Program-made: the position numbers and the translations under genes
NCBI GenBank assembly: GCA_049511415.1
Contig: JBEKYC010000034.1
Span: 1-64,000, forward strand
Length of the DNA stretch: 64,000 bases
Direction: 5' to 3'
Source of the DNA: Bog-159 sp049511415
GTDB lineage: Bacteria; Acidobacteriota; Terriglobia; Bryobacterales; Bryobacteraceae
Part shown: positions 52,407 through 61,856 of the stretch, piece by piece
How positions within the stretch are numbered: position 1 is the stretch's first letter
Layout: the number at the start of each line of letters is the position of its first letter
Notes under the pieces: generated by a model
What the model was told of the DNA's origin: nothing
Databases searched by the model: none
What the model saw: only the letters and a program-made list of their open reading frames with translations

Positions 52407-55055
52407 CTACTCCACCCGCAGCGCCACCATCGGATCGATCCGCGACGCGCGGCGCGCCGGCAAGTAACCCGCCAGCCCGGCGACGCACACCATGACCAAA
52501 GCCGCGGCCAGGAACGTGTACGGATCCCCGTAAGTCACGCCGAACAGCAGTCCGCTGATGGCGTGCGCCGCGATCACCGCCGCCACCGTGCCGATCGCCA
52601 GCCCGATCCCCGCCCGCCCCAGTGTCTCCATCACGATCTGCCGCTGTACCCGCGCTCCCTGTGCCCCCAGCGCCATGCGTATGCCGATCTCCTGCGTGCG
52701 CCGCGTCACCGAATATGAAACCACCCCGTAGATTCCCAATGACACCAGCATCAGCGCGAACGCCGCGAAGCCGGTCAGCAGCAGCACGATGAAGCGCCGC
52801 GGCGAAATCGCGTGGTCCACCAGCCTTGCCAGCGGCCGCATACTCGCCTTGGGCAAAGTCGGGATCAGCGGACGCAGCGCCGCCTCCACGCGTTCGGAAA
52901 GCACCGGCAGCGGCAGCGTGGAGCGCACCACCACGTCCACCGATCCCCAGTCCTGGCATTGCCGGATCGGCATGTACATTTCGGAGCCCGAACTCTCCTC
53001 CAGCGCCACATGGCGCACGTCGCCGACCACTCCCACCACCTGCCGGTCCTCCTTTACGCAATCGCCGACAATGGCCTTGCCGATGGGATCCTGCCCGGGC
53101 CACAGCCGCCGCGCCAGCGTCTCGTTGATCATCATCACGGGCGTCGCGCCAGTTATCGTATCGCGCTCGGTAAAATCGCGGCCCTTTTTCAACGTCATGC
53201 CCATGGCCTTCACATAGCCGTCGCTGACCACGCGCACGAATGCGCTGGGATAGTCACCGTCTTTGTAAGTCTGGCCCTTGGCTCCCGCGCCCCAGGCGCG
53301 GTTGTGACCCAGGGGCAGAACGTCCGTCAGACCGGCCGCCTGCACACCGGGGATCTCTCGCACGCGCCGTAGCAATTCGTCATAGTAGGCGTTCTGTTGT
53401 GCTTGGTTCTTATATTCCGGCCCCGGATCCACGCGCCACGCCGCGGCGTTCTCCGGCCGGAATCCGGGATCCACTTCCAGCACGCGCACCAGGCTCCGCA
53501 TCAGCAGTCCCGCGCCCACCAGCAGCACGCACGCGAAGGCGATCTCGGAAACCACCAGCGCCGCCCGCGCCCACATGTGTCCTTTACCGGCCGCTCCCCG
53601 CTGCCCCAGCGATGCGCTCAGCGAAACCGCGGTCGTCTGCAGCGCCGGCGCGATGCCCAGCACCAGGCCGGTCGCCAAAGCCGCAAGCACGGTGAAGCCC
53701 AGCACCATGCCGTTGACCTGCACGCTGCTCAACAACGGAATGTTGAGCGCATCCAGATGCGCCACCGCGCGCGTGGCGCCAACAGCCAGCATCAGTCCCA
53801 AAATCGCCCCGGCCCCCGTCAGCACCAGGCTCTCGGTCAGCAGTTGACGGATCAGCCGGCCGCGGCCCGCGCCCAGCGCCATGCGAATCGCCACTTCCTT
53901 CTGCCGCGCGGCCGCCCGCGCCAGCAGCAGATTGGAAAGGTTTGCGCACACGATCAACATCACCACTCCTACCGCGCCGGCCAGCACCGCCAGCGCCGGC
54001 CGCGTCCGCCCGCTCACATGCTCCGGCAGAAAAGTCAGTTTCGGATCGAGCCCGTTACTGCGTGGATTCTCGCGCGTGATCTGGGCGCCCAGCACATCCG
54101 CTTCCGCCTGGGCCGGGCCCATCCGGGCCCCCGGTTTCAGACGTCCCAAAACCGCCAGCGTATTGCCCCACTGGTCCGTTTCCTTCGTCAGAGGGAATGG
54201 CGAAAACAGATCGATATGCGTGCCCGGCGCAAAAATCGCCGCGAAATCAAAAGACGCTGGCAGCACTCCGGCCACCGTGCTGTCCGCATCGTCCAGCCGG
54301 ATCGTTTTGCCCACAATCTCCGGGTCGGAACCAAAGCGCCGCTCCCACAGTCCGTGACTCAGCATCACCACGTGCGGCCCGTTCCACTTGCATTCATCCG
54401 CCGTGAATTGTCGCCCCAACTGCGGCTGGATGCCCAGCATCGGGAAGAAGTTCTGCGAAACCGGCACCGTGCTCAGCCGCTCCGGCTCGCCGTTGCCGGT
54501 CAGCTTGCTGTCGCCCACGCCATAGAAAGCGAAGTATCCCGCCACGTCCGCGAACGACGTGTTGCGCTGCCGGAAATCCAGAAACCGGCCCACCTGCAAA
54601 GTCGCGCCCGACAGATCGCCGTCCATCTTCGTCCGGTTCGCGATCCACACCAGCCTGCCCGGATCCTTGAACGGCAGCGGCTTCATCAGCAGCGCATCCA
54701 GCACGCTGAAAACGGTGGAACTGGCGCCGATCCCCAGCGCGATAATCAGAATCGCAAACGCGGCGAATCCGCGGTCCTTCTTGAGCGTGCGCATCGTGTA
54801 GCGCAGGTCCTGCATCAACCGATCCATCATCGGCAGTCCGCGCGCATCCCGCTGTTCTTCTTTGGTCTGTTCTATCCCGCCCAATGCCATCACCGCTTTC
54901 CGCCGCGCTTCGTGCGCCGGCATTCCTTGTTTTACGTATTCCGCGACGGCTAGCTCCAGGTGCGCCGCCAGTTCCGCGTCCAGATCCTCATCCAGCTCTT
55001 TCTTGCGTAGCGCAAAGCGGACCTTTTCCAGCGCCTCGCGCCAGCGGTCCATCAT
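52407..55055 (-). CDS. Giant MacB/FtsX-type permease (acidobacterial duplicated orphan permease)
   Basis: An 882-residue membrane protein. An N-terminal helical region of about 80 residues (RWREALEKVRFALRKKELDE) precedes the first transmembrane helix (FAILIIALGIGASSTVFSVL). Two MacB periplasmic and FtsX permease units follow, each closing with a three-helix FtsX block (LSNLLLARAAARQKEVAIRM; and RTQEIGIRMALGAQGARVQR). No ATPase gene is nearby, as usual for these orphan permeases. The ATG at 55055 overlaps the PadR stop as ATGA. A mechanotransmission or efflux role is presumed; its ATPase partner is unknown. Confidence 0.9.
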   Translation of the reverse strand: MMDRWREALEKVRFALRKKELDEDLDAELAAHLELAVAEYVKQGMPAHEARRKAVMALGGIEQTKEEQRDARGLPMMDRLMQDLRYTMRTLKKDRGFAAFAILIIALGIGASSTVFSVLDALLMKPLPFKDPGRLVWIANRTKMDGDLSGATLQVGRFLDFRQRNTSFADVAGYFAFYGVGDSKLTGNGEPERLSTVPVSQNFFPMLGIQPQLGRQFTADECKWNGPHVVMLSHGLWERRFGSDPEIVGKTIRLDDADSTVAGVLPASFDFAAIFAPGTHIDLFSPFPLTKETDQWGNTLAVLGRLKPGARMGPAQAEADVLGAQITRENPRSNGLDPKLTFLPEHVSGRTRPALAVLAGAVGVVMLIVCANLSNLLLARAAARQKEVAIRMALGAGRGRLIRQLLTESLVLTGAGAILGLMLAVGATRAVAHLDALNIPLLSSVQVNGMVLGFTVLAALATGLVLGIAPALQTTAVSLSASLGQRGAAGKGHMWARAALVVSEIAFACVLLVGAGLLMRSLVRVLEVDPGFRPENAAAWRVDPGPEYKNQAQQNAYYDELLRRVREIPGVQAAGLTDVLPLGHNRAWGAGAKGQTYKDGDYPSAFVRVVSDGYVKAMGMTLKKGRDFTERDTITGATPVMMINETLARRLWPGQDPIGKAIVGDCVKEDRQVVGVVGDVRHVALEESSGSEMYMPIRQCQDWGSVDVVVRSTLPLPVLSERVEAALRPLIPTLPKASMRPLARLVDHAISPRRFIVLLLTGFAAFALMLVSLGIYGVVSYSVTRRTQEIGIRMALGAQGARVQRQIVMETLGRAGIGLAIGTVAAVIAAHAISGLLFGVTYGDPYTFLAAALVMVCVAGLAGYLPARRASRIDPMVALRVE

Positions 55056-55411
55056 GTCTGCTCGCCGACCGGCAGCGCCAGCACGCGTCCGATTACCGCG
55101 GCCAATTTCTCCCATTGCTGCACGTGGCTGGCCAACTGATGGCGTCCGTTGCGGGTAATGGCGTAGAATTTGGCCTTGCGATGGTTGTCCGAAGTGCCCC
55201 ACTCGGCCGCAATCCAGCCGCGCTGCTGCAGCCGCACCAGCGCCGCATAAATCGTGCCTTGGTTGAGCAGGATCTGATCCCCGCTCACCTGCTCGATGCG
55301 CCGCGCGATGCCGTAGCCGTGCAGCGGACCCATGCCCGCCAGGGTCTGCAGGACCATCAGGTCCAGAGTCCCTTGCAGCAACTCGAGTCTGTCTGAGTTT
55401 GTCTGGCTCAC
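55052..55411 (-). CDS. PadR-family transcriptional regulator
   Basis: A 119-residue winged-helix regulator: LLQGTLDLMVLQTLAGMGPL, the recognition region QGTIYAALVRLQQRGWI and the wing FYAITRNGRHQL. PadR proteins bind DNA as dimers and usually repress a neighbouring transporter operon. Start is GTG 55411. Its frame overlaps the upstream TIGR03437 gene by 4 bases (GTGA) and the permease gene by 4 bases, so these genes are very likely translated from one message. Autoregulation is inferred. Confidence 0.92.
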   Translation of the reverse strand: MSQTNSDRLELLQGTLDLMVLQTLAGMGPLHGYGIARRIEQVSGDQILLNQGTIYAALVRLQQRGWIAAEWGTSDNHRKAKFYAITRNGRHQLASHVQQWEKLAAVIGRVLALPVGEQT

Positions 55412-56487
55412 GCTTCGTGTGGCCGCGCCACATTAGTAAGACGAAGCGGATCGCCCGTGGTTAGGTGTTCTTTACGCCGGCAACCTAAGGTTGCACCCAG
55501 ATACGAGACCTGGTCTACCGAGGCCGTCCCCTGGATCGTCATCGTCAGGTTGGACGGATGCTGCGCGTCACACTTCGGCAATCCTGTGGGAACCGCCGGG
55601 ACTTGAAAATTGATCTGGTACAACCCGGCGTTGCCGCCGACCAGCCCCACGTAGCTCGGACTGCTGTATCCCGGCGCCGTGACTCCCGTGAACGAAAGTG
55701 TGAACGGCCGACTCACCGGAACACCCGATGCCGGAGTTCCCGATACGGTCGTCACGGTGGTGTCCGGCACACCCAAACCAAAGGCGTACGCGGTCAACAC
55801 TTCGCCCGGGGTTGCCGGGCTGTCCGGTGACACACCGGTATAATTCGCGTGAGTGATTACGGGATAACAGGGGTAGGTCGAGTACACGCTGCCGCCGCCC
55901 AGCGTGACCGTAGGGACATTGTCGGTACAGGAGTTGAGTATGTGAACCTGATCCTCCACGGGGAAAACACGCAGACTCGCCCCGGTCCCCGCGCTCTCTG
56001 AGATGGTCAAGACTGCGTCGTTGATTCCCGGACAAGGATGCGCGGGACAGGTATTGTCGATACCCGGTGGATTGGGCATGAGGTTGAAGGGGATCTGCAC
56101 CACCAGGTCGAAAGTCGCGTCTTCAGTAGGACAGGCGACCAGGTTCGCCGGCACGATGAAAGACACCGCAAAGCCGCGATCGCACGATAGCACGCCAGAC
56201 CCGTCCAGCAAGGGCAACAGAATGGGCGTGGAGGCGCCGGACTGAAGTAAGGAGACGGATAGCCCGTTGAAGTTCGTTGGCAAAGGAAGCGCGGTCGCCA
56301 CCTGGGTGGCATCGAATGAGGTGGTCAGCCCGTGCAGGGTGAGGTGCAAGACCTGTCCGGGGGCTACCAGGGGCGACCGCGCCGTTTGGTATCCCAAGTT
56401 GACGATAGAGGCACCAGTCTGTGCCCACATGGTTGACGAGGCAATCAGCGTTGCGGCGAGAAGCACGACGGAATGTTTTTGGCGCAT
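55408..56487 (-). CDS. Secreted protein with TIGR03437 (Solibacter) C-terminal domain
   Basis: A 359-residue protein with a signal peptide (about 1-22, ending MWAQ). A first half (LVAPGQVLHLTLHGL, and GVLSCDRGFAVSFIVPANLV) is followed by a C-terminal domain with ATPGEVLTAYAFGLG and VGLVGGNAGLYQINFQVP, the recognisable end of TIGR03437. The domain is almost confined to Solibacter-type acidobacteria; its role is not known. The gene overlaps PadR by 4 bases and the PEP-CTERM gene by 43. A Cys-rich mid part (CPAHPCPG, NSCTDN) may form disulfides. Confidence 0.82.
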   Translation of the reverse strand: MRQKHSVVLLAATLIASSTMWAQTGASIVNLGYQTARSPLVAPGQVLHLTLHGLTTSFDATQVATALPLPTNFNGLSVSLLQSGASTPILLPLLDGSGVLSCDRGFAVSFIVPANLVACPTEDATFDLVVQIPFNLMPNPPGIDNTCPAHPCPGINDAVLTISESAGTGASLRVFPVEDQVHILNSCTDNVPTVTLGGGSVYSTYPCYPVITHANYTGVSPDSPATPGEVLTAYAFGLGVPDTTVTTVSGTPASGVPVSRPFTLSFTGVTAPGYSSPSYVGLVGGNAGLYQINFQVPAVPTGLPKCDAQHPSNLTMTIQGTASVDQVSYLGATLGCRRKEHLTTGDPLRLTNVARPHEA

Positions 56488-57236
56488 ATTCGGTGTAGTC
56501 TGCCGCGCCGGGAACCGGTTCCGTTACCGGAAACCCGCCGCCACCGCGCGCCGATTACCGCCAAACCGATCAGCAGCAGGCCCACCGTACCCGGTTCGGG
56601 CGTCGTAGAGGCCTTGCGGCAGTCCACCTGCATCACCCGCGCGCCCTCGCTTTGCGCGCCGTTGTCGCTCAGTAGCGAAGCCGAAAAGTCGTTGCTGATC
56701 TCCGTTCCCGGATAGCCGAACGTCACCCCATCGCCGATATTAGTCAGTTCGATCATCGCTTCCCCCGATCCGAACAGCGCCGCAGCCTGGTGCGGCGTCA
56801 AGCTCACATCCGCGGACACTAGATCAATCGGACCGGAGTAAGAACCGCCACTGACCGATCCCGGCGTTAGTAACAGAGTGCCCGCGGGCAACCCCAGCCG
56901 CGTCGCATCCGGGTCGGATAACGGAATCGACACGGAGCCGTCGGCCGAAACCAGCGTCGCGCTGAACAGCCAGCCTTGCACATATCCGCCCGACGTGCCC
57001 GGGATCGACTCCACCGGACCGCCCAGCGGCAGGCTGCCGATCACCATTTCAATCTCGCTCGGGTAGGTGGGCCGGCAAGGGCTCGCCCCGGGGTCCGTGA
57101 TGTAAAACAGCAGGCTGTCGTTGTTGCCGAGGGTAACTTCCGCGGTGTTCGTCACATTCACAAGGTTCGCCAGCGCCGGCGATATAAGTACCAGAGGTAG
57201 GGCGCAAATTAGGAAACGTGTCATCGAATTCTTCAT
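56445..57236 (-). CDS. PEP-CTERM sorting-domain exported protein
   Basis: A 263-residue protein. It has a signal peptide (about 1-23) and a beta-rich body (LVNVTNTAEVTLGNNDSLLF; SGGYVQGWLFSATLVSADGS). Near the end comes P-E-P (213-215), a hydrophobic stretch (VGLLLIGLAVIGA) and the basic RWRR, the sorting signal read by exosortase. Normally the protein ends just after the basic cluster, but here about 29 more residues run past it into the next gene. This tail may be a lost stop codon. Exosortase genes are not in the window. Confidence 0.82.
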   Translation of the reverse strand: MKNSMTRFLICALPLVLISPALANLVNVTNTAEVTLGNNDSLLFYITDPGASPCRPTYPSEIEMVIGSLPLGGPVESIPGTSGGYVQGWLFSATLVSADGSVSIPLSDPDATRLGLPAGTLLLTPGSVSGGSYSGPIDLVSADVSLTPHQAAALFGSGEAMIELTNIGDGVTFGYPGTEISNDFSASLLSDNGAQSEGARVMQVDCRKASTTPEPGTVGLLLIGLAVIGARWRRVSGNGTGSRRGRLHRICAKNIPSCFSPQR

Positions 57237-57323
57237 GGCTTTATATGAGAATTCTAGGGTGCGAACCGCTGCAGCCGACAGGGAAGGATGTACCGGTACA
57301 GCCGGGATTCGTAACGGTACACT

Positions 57324-58103
57324 TCAGACGTTCCGCGCCACCGCCCACGCCCGTGGAGTGGTACCAAAGGTGCGCCGGAACATCTCCACAAACGCGCTGG
57401 GCTGGCGGTAGCCGATCTCGTAAGCCACCAGCTTCACCGAACTGCCGCCCGCCAGAAGTTCCAGCGCCCGCATCAGCCGTGCCTGCCGCCGCCACGTCGC
57501 GAAATCGGCGCCCACCTCCGCGCGAAACAACCGTTCGATCGTGCGCACACTGGCGCCCGCGGCCGCGCACAGCGATTCGAGCGGCGGATTGTGCGCCTGG
57601 TGGGCAATCAGCGACAGCGCCACCGCCAGCGCCCGCGGATCTTTCGGCAGCGTCAGAGACACCGGCACATGCTCGGCTCTTTCAAGCTGCGCAACGATCA
57701 GGTCGCGCAGCGCCCCGTGTAGCGCCTGCCGCGCGCGAAGCTCTCCGATACGCACGGCTTCCAGAATCAGCTCGCGCAATAACGGCGAGACGTGCAGCAC
57801 CGTGCATGATTCCGGCAAACCCGCCGCCAGATGCCGGCGCAAATAAAGCGTGCGCATCGAAACCGCGGCCGGCATGCGGATGCGGTGCGTGGTCCGCGCC
57901 GGAATCCAGATCGCGAATTGCGGTGGGATCAGCCAGAAGCTCTGTCCGGCCGAAACCTCCATCACGCCCCGCGTGGCATAAATCACCTGCGCCGCCCCGT
58001 GCGCGTGCTCCGGCACGTGGAAGTCCGGCGGGTATTCCCAAGCCAGCGTGGAAATCGAGACTCCCGGCCGCGGATCGTAATCGCGAATGAAGCCATGGCG
58101 CAT
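57324..58103 (-). CDS. AraC-family transcriptional regulator with cupin sensor
   Basis: A 259-residue protein. The N-terminal cupin-like sensor has FHVPEHAHGAAQVIYATRGV and QFAIWIPARTTHRIRM. The C-terminal HTH domain has SLESLCAAAGASVRTIERLF and LVAYEIGYRQPSAFVEMFRR, the two helix-turn-helix segments of AraC regulators. It would sense a small ligand and control transcription. I used the ATG at 58103, since the upstream stretch (58104-58130) is AT-rich like a promoter; ATG at 58124 is an alternative. The divergent fusion gene begins at 58168. Confidence 0.88.
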   Translation of the reverse strand: MRHGFIRDYDPRPGVSISTLAWEYPPDFHVPEHAHGAAQVIYATRGVMEVSAGQSFWLIPPQFAIWIPARTTHRIRMPAAVSMRTLYLRRHLAAGLPESCTVLHVSPLLRELILEAVRIGELRARQALHGALRDLIVAQLERAEHVPVSLTLPKDPRALAVALSLIAHQAHNPPLESLCAAAGASVRTIERLFRAEVGADFATWRRQARLMRALELLAGGSSVKLVAYEIGYRQPSAFVEMFRRTFGTTPRAWAVARNV

Positions 58104-58167
58104 CAGCGATATATTATGGCGCATGGCGGGCTTTACGACACCGGCCCCCATACGCCAGACTGTGTTC

Positions 58168-59106
58168 ATGCACTCCCGTTTGTGGCACTTGGGTCTTGCG
58201 ATTCTGGCAGCCAGCGCCCTCCCCGCCGCCTCCGGCCCGTGCGGCGCCGCGCACGCCGATCTCGAATTCTTTCTGGGAGCCTGGGACGTATTGGACCAAA
58301 ATGGGAGGTCCGCCGGAACCAGTCAGGTCGCCATCGGTATGGACGGCTGTACGGTGACCGAGACCTGGCAAGCCGCGGGCAGCTTCGGCGGCATCAACGT
58401 GCATGCCTACAGCGCCGAAGAAAAGCGCTGGCACGCGTTGTATGTGGATAACCACGGGCACGTACACGCCTTCGTGGGCACAGCGGGCAATGACCGCGTC
58501 GAGTACACCGGCACAAGCCGGGATGAGACCGGCCGCGAAGTGCTGCACCGCATGAGTATTGCGCGCGGCGCCGATCGAAAAGTCGACGTGTGGTGGCGAA
58601 AATCCACCGATAATGGAAAGACGTGGATCACGGCCTACCAGGCGGTTTACCGGGCCGCCCACGAATCAAAAACAGGAGAGCACTCCATGCTGGGGACACA
58701 TAAACTCGTAGCATTTGCGGCCATTCGCGACCGCGACGCCGCGCGGAAATTCTATCGCGACACATTGGGATTGCGTCTGTTGGGCGAAGATCAGTTTGCC
58801 ATGGTCTTCGACGCCAACGGCACCACCCTGCGCCTCACACCCGTGCCCGACTGGACGCCGCCCAAGTTCACGGTATTGGGGTGGGATGTGCCGGATATCG
58901 AAGCTGCCGTCACGGAACTCGAAGCCGCGGGCGTGACGTTCGAGCGCTTTCCGTGGATGAAAGATCAGAATGCCCACGGCATCTGGACTTCCCCCAGCGG
59001 CCCCGATGTCGCCCGCGTCCACGCGGGCGCCCGCGTCGCCTGGTTCAAGGATCCGGACGGCAACCTCCTGAGCGTCTCGCAACTGCCGAAGCCAGGCGCC
59101 CTTTAG
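58168..59106 (+). CDS. Fusion of secreted DUF1579-like domain and VOC (glyoxalase-fold) domain
   Basis: A 312-residue open frame. The N-terminal half has a signal peptide (HLGLAILAASALPAASG) and a lipocalin-like domain starting LEFFLGAWDVLDQNG. The C-terminal half, from Met174 (ATG at 58687), is a complete VOC domain: AIRDRDAARKFYRDTLGLRL, FTVLGWDVPDIEAAVTELEA and RVAWFKDPDGNLLSV. AGGAG at 58674-58678 lies 8 bases before ATG 58687, so the VOC protein may also be made separately. VOC proteins handle metal-dependent chemistry or bind small molecules; the substrate is unknown. A cytosolic-type domain behind a signal peptide is odd. Confidence 0.78.
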   Translation: MHSRLWHLGLAILAASALPAASGPCGAAHADLEFFLGAWDVLDQNGRSAGTSQVAIGMDGCTVTETWQAAGSFGGINVHAYSAEEKRWHALYVDNHGHVHAFVGTAGNDRVEYTGTSRDETGREVLHRMSIARGADRKVDVWWRKSTDNGKTWITAYQAVYRAAHESKTGEHSMLGTHKLVAFAAIRDRDAARKFYRDTLGLRLLGEDQFAMVFDANGTTLRLTPVPDWTPPKFTVLGWDVPDIEAAVTELEAAGVTFERFPWMKDQNAHGIWTSPSGPDVARVHAGARVAWFKDPDGNLLSVSQLPKPGAL

Positions 59107-59117
59107 CCCGCGCCGGG

Positions 59118-61829
59118 CTAGATCCCCGCGCCCTTCCGGGCCTGTTCGATCTCCGCCGCGCTCTCGGGAAAACCGTAGCCGTTGGCCCGCATTTTCTGCC
59201 AGGCTTCAAACGCCGCCCGATACCATTGGCGCGCCTCAGCCTGCCTTCCAAACGTGCGGCAGGTTGCCGCCATCGTCGCGTATGCCCGCGGCAGTTCCCG
59301 CCAGGCATCCGGGCTGGCGCGCATGTCCCCGGCCACTGACTTCGACTTGACGATCCCATCCTGGGCCAGCGCCATCGATTCCTTTTCCTCGCCGGACCGC
59401 GCCAGGTTGTCCACCAGCCAACGCTCTACCTTGATCACCTCGAACTGGTGGACCGTGTTCTTCGGATCGGTCGCCGCCAGTTTCGTCAGATCCGCCAGTC
59501 CCCGCCGAATCCAAAGGATCGACTCCCGGCTGGGATTCTTTCTCCCCAACAGCTTCCCCATCTGCGCCTCGCTCAACCCTTCGTAGAGTTGCAGGTCGGC
59601 GTTGTCGAGCTCGGCTTCACGCAGCGACCGGAAGATCTGCATCGCGCGGCGCAGGTAACTCAGGGCTTCTCTTGTCTCCTCGGGTCTCGAGAGCTCGTCC
59701 GCCCCATCGGAAAGATATTCGCCCAATTCAATCTGCGCGGTCTTATCGGACGGGTCTGCCGCCGCCAGCCGCTCCGCAATAGCGATGGCGCTGCGCACGT
59801 GCAGGCGCAGCTCGCTCCGGCCATGGCCCGGCGCCCGGTCCATCATATCGCTCAGCAGCCAGTGGCAGCGCGCCAGTTCCCGCTGCAGACCGGCGCTTCC
59901 CGGATTGGCGGCCGCACGCTGCTCGGTATCGGCCAGCGCCTTCTCGTACATCTCCATGCTCTGCTGCCAGTGTCCCTGCCGGAGGAGCACCCCGCCCAGC
60001 GTGTGGCGCGCCCCGGTCAGAGTCTGATAGTCTTCCGCCGTCTGCTGTCCGTGACGCAGGATCTCCTCTCCCGCCGCAATGGCCGCCCCGGCGTGCTCCG
60101 CGGCTTCCGGCAGCCGGTATTGCGCGCGGTAGAGCCGCGCCAGCCGCCATTCCGCGAATACCCTCACCTGTTCGACATTCCGGTTCCAAATCTTGGGTTG
60201 GCTCAGTTTGCCCGCCAGCGCGATGGCCGACTGCAAATTTTCAGCCCCTTCCGGTGCCCGCCCCAGATCCACCAGCACCGAGCCGGCTCGCGCCCGCAGC
60301 CACGCCAGCAGCAACCGATCGCCGGGCGCCGGCGCACCGTTCCGGCCTCGTCGCTCCAGCAGCCGCCCGCCCTTTTCGAAGCTGGCCACCGCGTCCGCGC
60401 TGCCGCCTTGCATTTCTCCCAGACGCAAATAGGTGGTGGCGAACTCCGTGGCCAGCGCCGCGTCGTCTCCGGCGTGCTGCGCCACCAGGCGCTTTAGGTA
60501 ATCGTCCACATACGTCACCAGCGTCTGGCGCGCCTTCGCGGTGCCTGGTATATCCTTCAACTGGCCGTGCAGATCCACCAGCACCGTGCGCACAAACTCG
60601 CGCACCTGATCGAAGCGTTCCCGCGCCGCGCGTGCCTCCCGGCCGGCGATCACCGTGCCGGTCACCAGCGACGCGGCTACCAGAAATCCGGCCGCCGCCG
60701 CCGTATTGTGCCGCTTTAGAAATTTGCCGCTGCGATAGATCAGTGTGTCGGCCCGCGCCCGCACCGGTAGGCCCTGCAGATGCCGCCGGATGTCTTCCGC
60801 CAACTGTTCCACCGAACCATACCGCCGCGACACATCTTTTTCGAGCGCCTTCAGAACGATATTGTCCAGGTCGCCCGCCAGCCGTTTGCGCGTGCGCGCC
60901 GGCAGGCTGACCAGCGTGCTCGGCTTCACCGGTGTCGACTGGCAAATGACTCGTTCCATCTCCTGCAGGCTGTTGCTGGCAATCCGGTAAGGACGCTCGC
61001 CGGTCAGCAATTCATAGAGGATGACACCCAACGAGTACACATCGCTCGCCGTCGTCACAGGCCCGCCTTGCACCTGCTCTGGACTGGCGTATTCCGGAGT
61101 CATCATCAGGCGCGAGGTGAGCGCCGGGTCACCCAGCGCCGGATCGCCCAGCTTCGCCAGGCCGAAATCCAGCAGCTTGATGCCGCCGTCCGGCGTCACC
61201 AGAATATTGGCCGGCTTTAGGTCCCGGTGGATCACCAGATTCCGGTGCGCGTACTGTACCGCGTCGCAAACGCTTTGCATCAGGCCCAGCCGCTCCGGAA
61301 TCGATAGCCCGCCATCCCGTGCGTACTGCGTAATGGGCACGCCCTCCACGTACTCCATCACCAGGTAGGGCACGCCCTGACTGGTTCCTCCATCCAGAAG
61401 CCGCGCGATCCCAGGATGTTCCAGGTTCGCCAGAATCTGCCTTTCCGATCGAAACCGCGCCACCGCCTCCGTGCCGGCCAGCACTCGCGGGATTACCTTG
61501 ATCGCCACCTGCTTGCGAAACTGATCGTCCTCGCGTACCGCCCGGTACACCGAGCCCATGCCGCCGACGCCCAGCAGGCTGGCTACCCTGTAGGGTCCGA
61601 GCCAGCTTCCGACCAGCGGATCGCCCGTTAGAGAAGCGGCCACCGAAGCGATCGCCCCCTTGGCCGTGGGCAACCCTTCACCGGCGTGCTCCAGCAGCGA
61701 CGCCACCTCCCGCCGCAGATCTTCATTGGAACATTCCCGCTCCATGAAGCCCGCCTGCTCGTGGAGCGGCAGTTCCGCGCAGCGCACAAATAACCGCTCG
61801 ACTTCAGCCCATTGTTCCGGATTCAGCAT
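59118..61829 (-). CDS. Transmembrane Ser/Thr protein kinase with TPR tail
   Basis: A 903-residue kinase. An N-terminal 70-residue region of the kind found in acidobacterial and planctomycetal kinases is followed by the catalytic domain (about 80-355). Motifs are GVGGMGSVY (P-loop), Lys111, HRDLKPANI (Asp203), DFG (Asp221) and the TPEYASPEQ activation segment. One transmembrane segment (about 375-395) leads to a long periplasmic or extracellular TPR region (about 400-900). It probably senses an outside signal and phosphorylates cytosolic targets. It converges with the VOC fusion gene (12 bases between). Confidence 0.93.
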   Translation of the reverse strand: MLNPEQWAEVERLFVRCAELPLHEQAGFMERECSNEDLRREVASLLEHAGEGLPTAKGAIASVAASLTGDPLVGSWLGPYRVASLLGVGGMGSVYRAVREDDQFRKQVAIKVIPRVLAGTEAVARFRSERQILANLEHPGIARLLDGGTSQGVPYLVMEYVEGVPITQYARDGGLSIPERLGLMQSVCDAVQYAHRNLVIHRDLKPANILVTPDGGIKLLDFGLAKLGDPALGDPALTSRLMMTPEYASPEQVQGGPVTTASDVYSLGVILYELLTGERPYRIASNSLQEMERVICQSTPVKPSTLVSLPARTRKRLAGDLDNIVLKALEKDVSRRYGSVEQLAEDIRRHLQGLPVRARADTLIYRSGKFLKRHNTAAAAGFLVAASLVTGTVIAGREARAARERFDQVREFVRTVLVDLHGQLKDIPGTAKARQTLVTYVDDYLKRLVAQHAGDDAALATEFATTYLRLGEMQGGSADAVASFEKGGRLLERRGRNGAPAPGDRLLLAWLRARAGSVLVDLGRAPEGAENLQSAIALAGKLSQPKIWNRNVEQVRVFAEWRLARLYRAQYRLPEAAEHAGAAIAAGEEILRHGQQTAEDYQTLTGARHTLGGVLLRQGHWQQSMEMYEKALADTEQRAAANPGSAGLQRELARCHWLLSDMMDRAPGHGRSELRLHVRSAIAIAERLAAADPSDKTAQIELGEYLSDGADELSRPEETREALSYLRRAMQIFRSLREAELDNADLQLYEGLSEAQMGKLLGRKNPSRESILWIRRGLADLTKLAATDPKNTVHQFEVIKVERWLVDNLARSGEEKESMALAQDGIVKSKSVAGDMRASPDAWRELPRAYATMAATCRTFGRQAEARQWYRAAFEAWQKMRANGYGFPESAAEIEQARKGAGI

Positions 61830-61856
61830 GCCGGCTTAATCGGTGTGGATCGGTGT

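Noticed and set aside
52288..53103. 271-codon Gly/Ala-rich minus-strand frame
   Set aside because: Lies within the permease gene in another frame and has no domain features.
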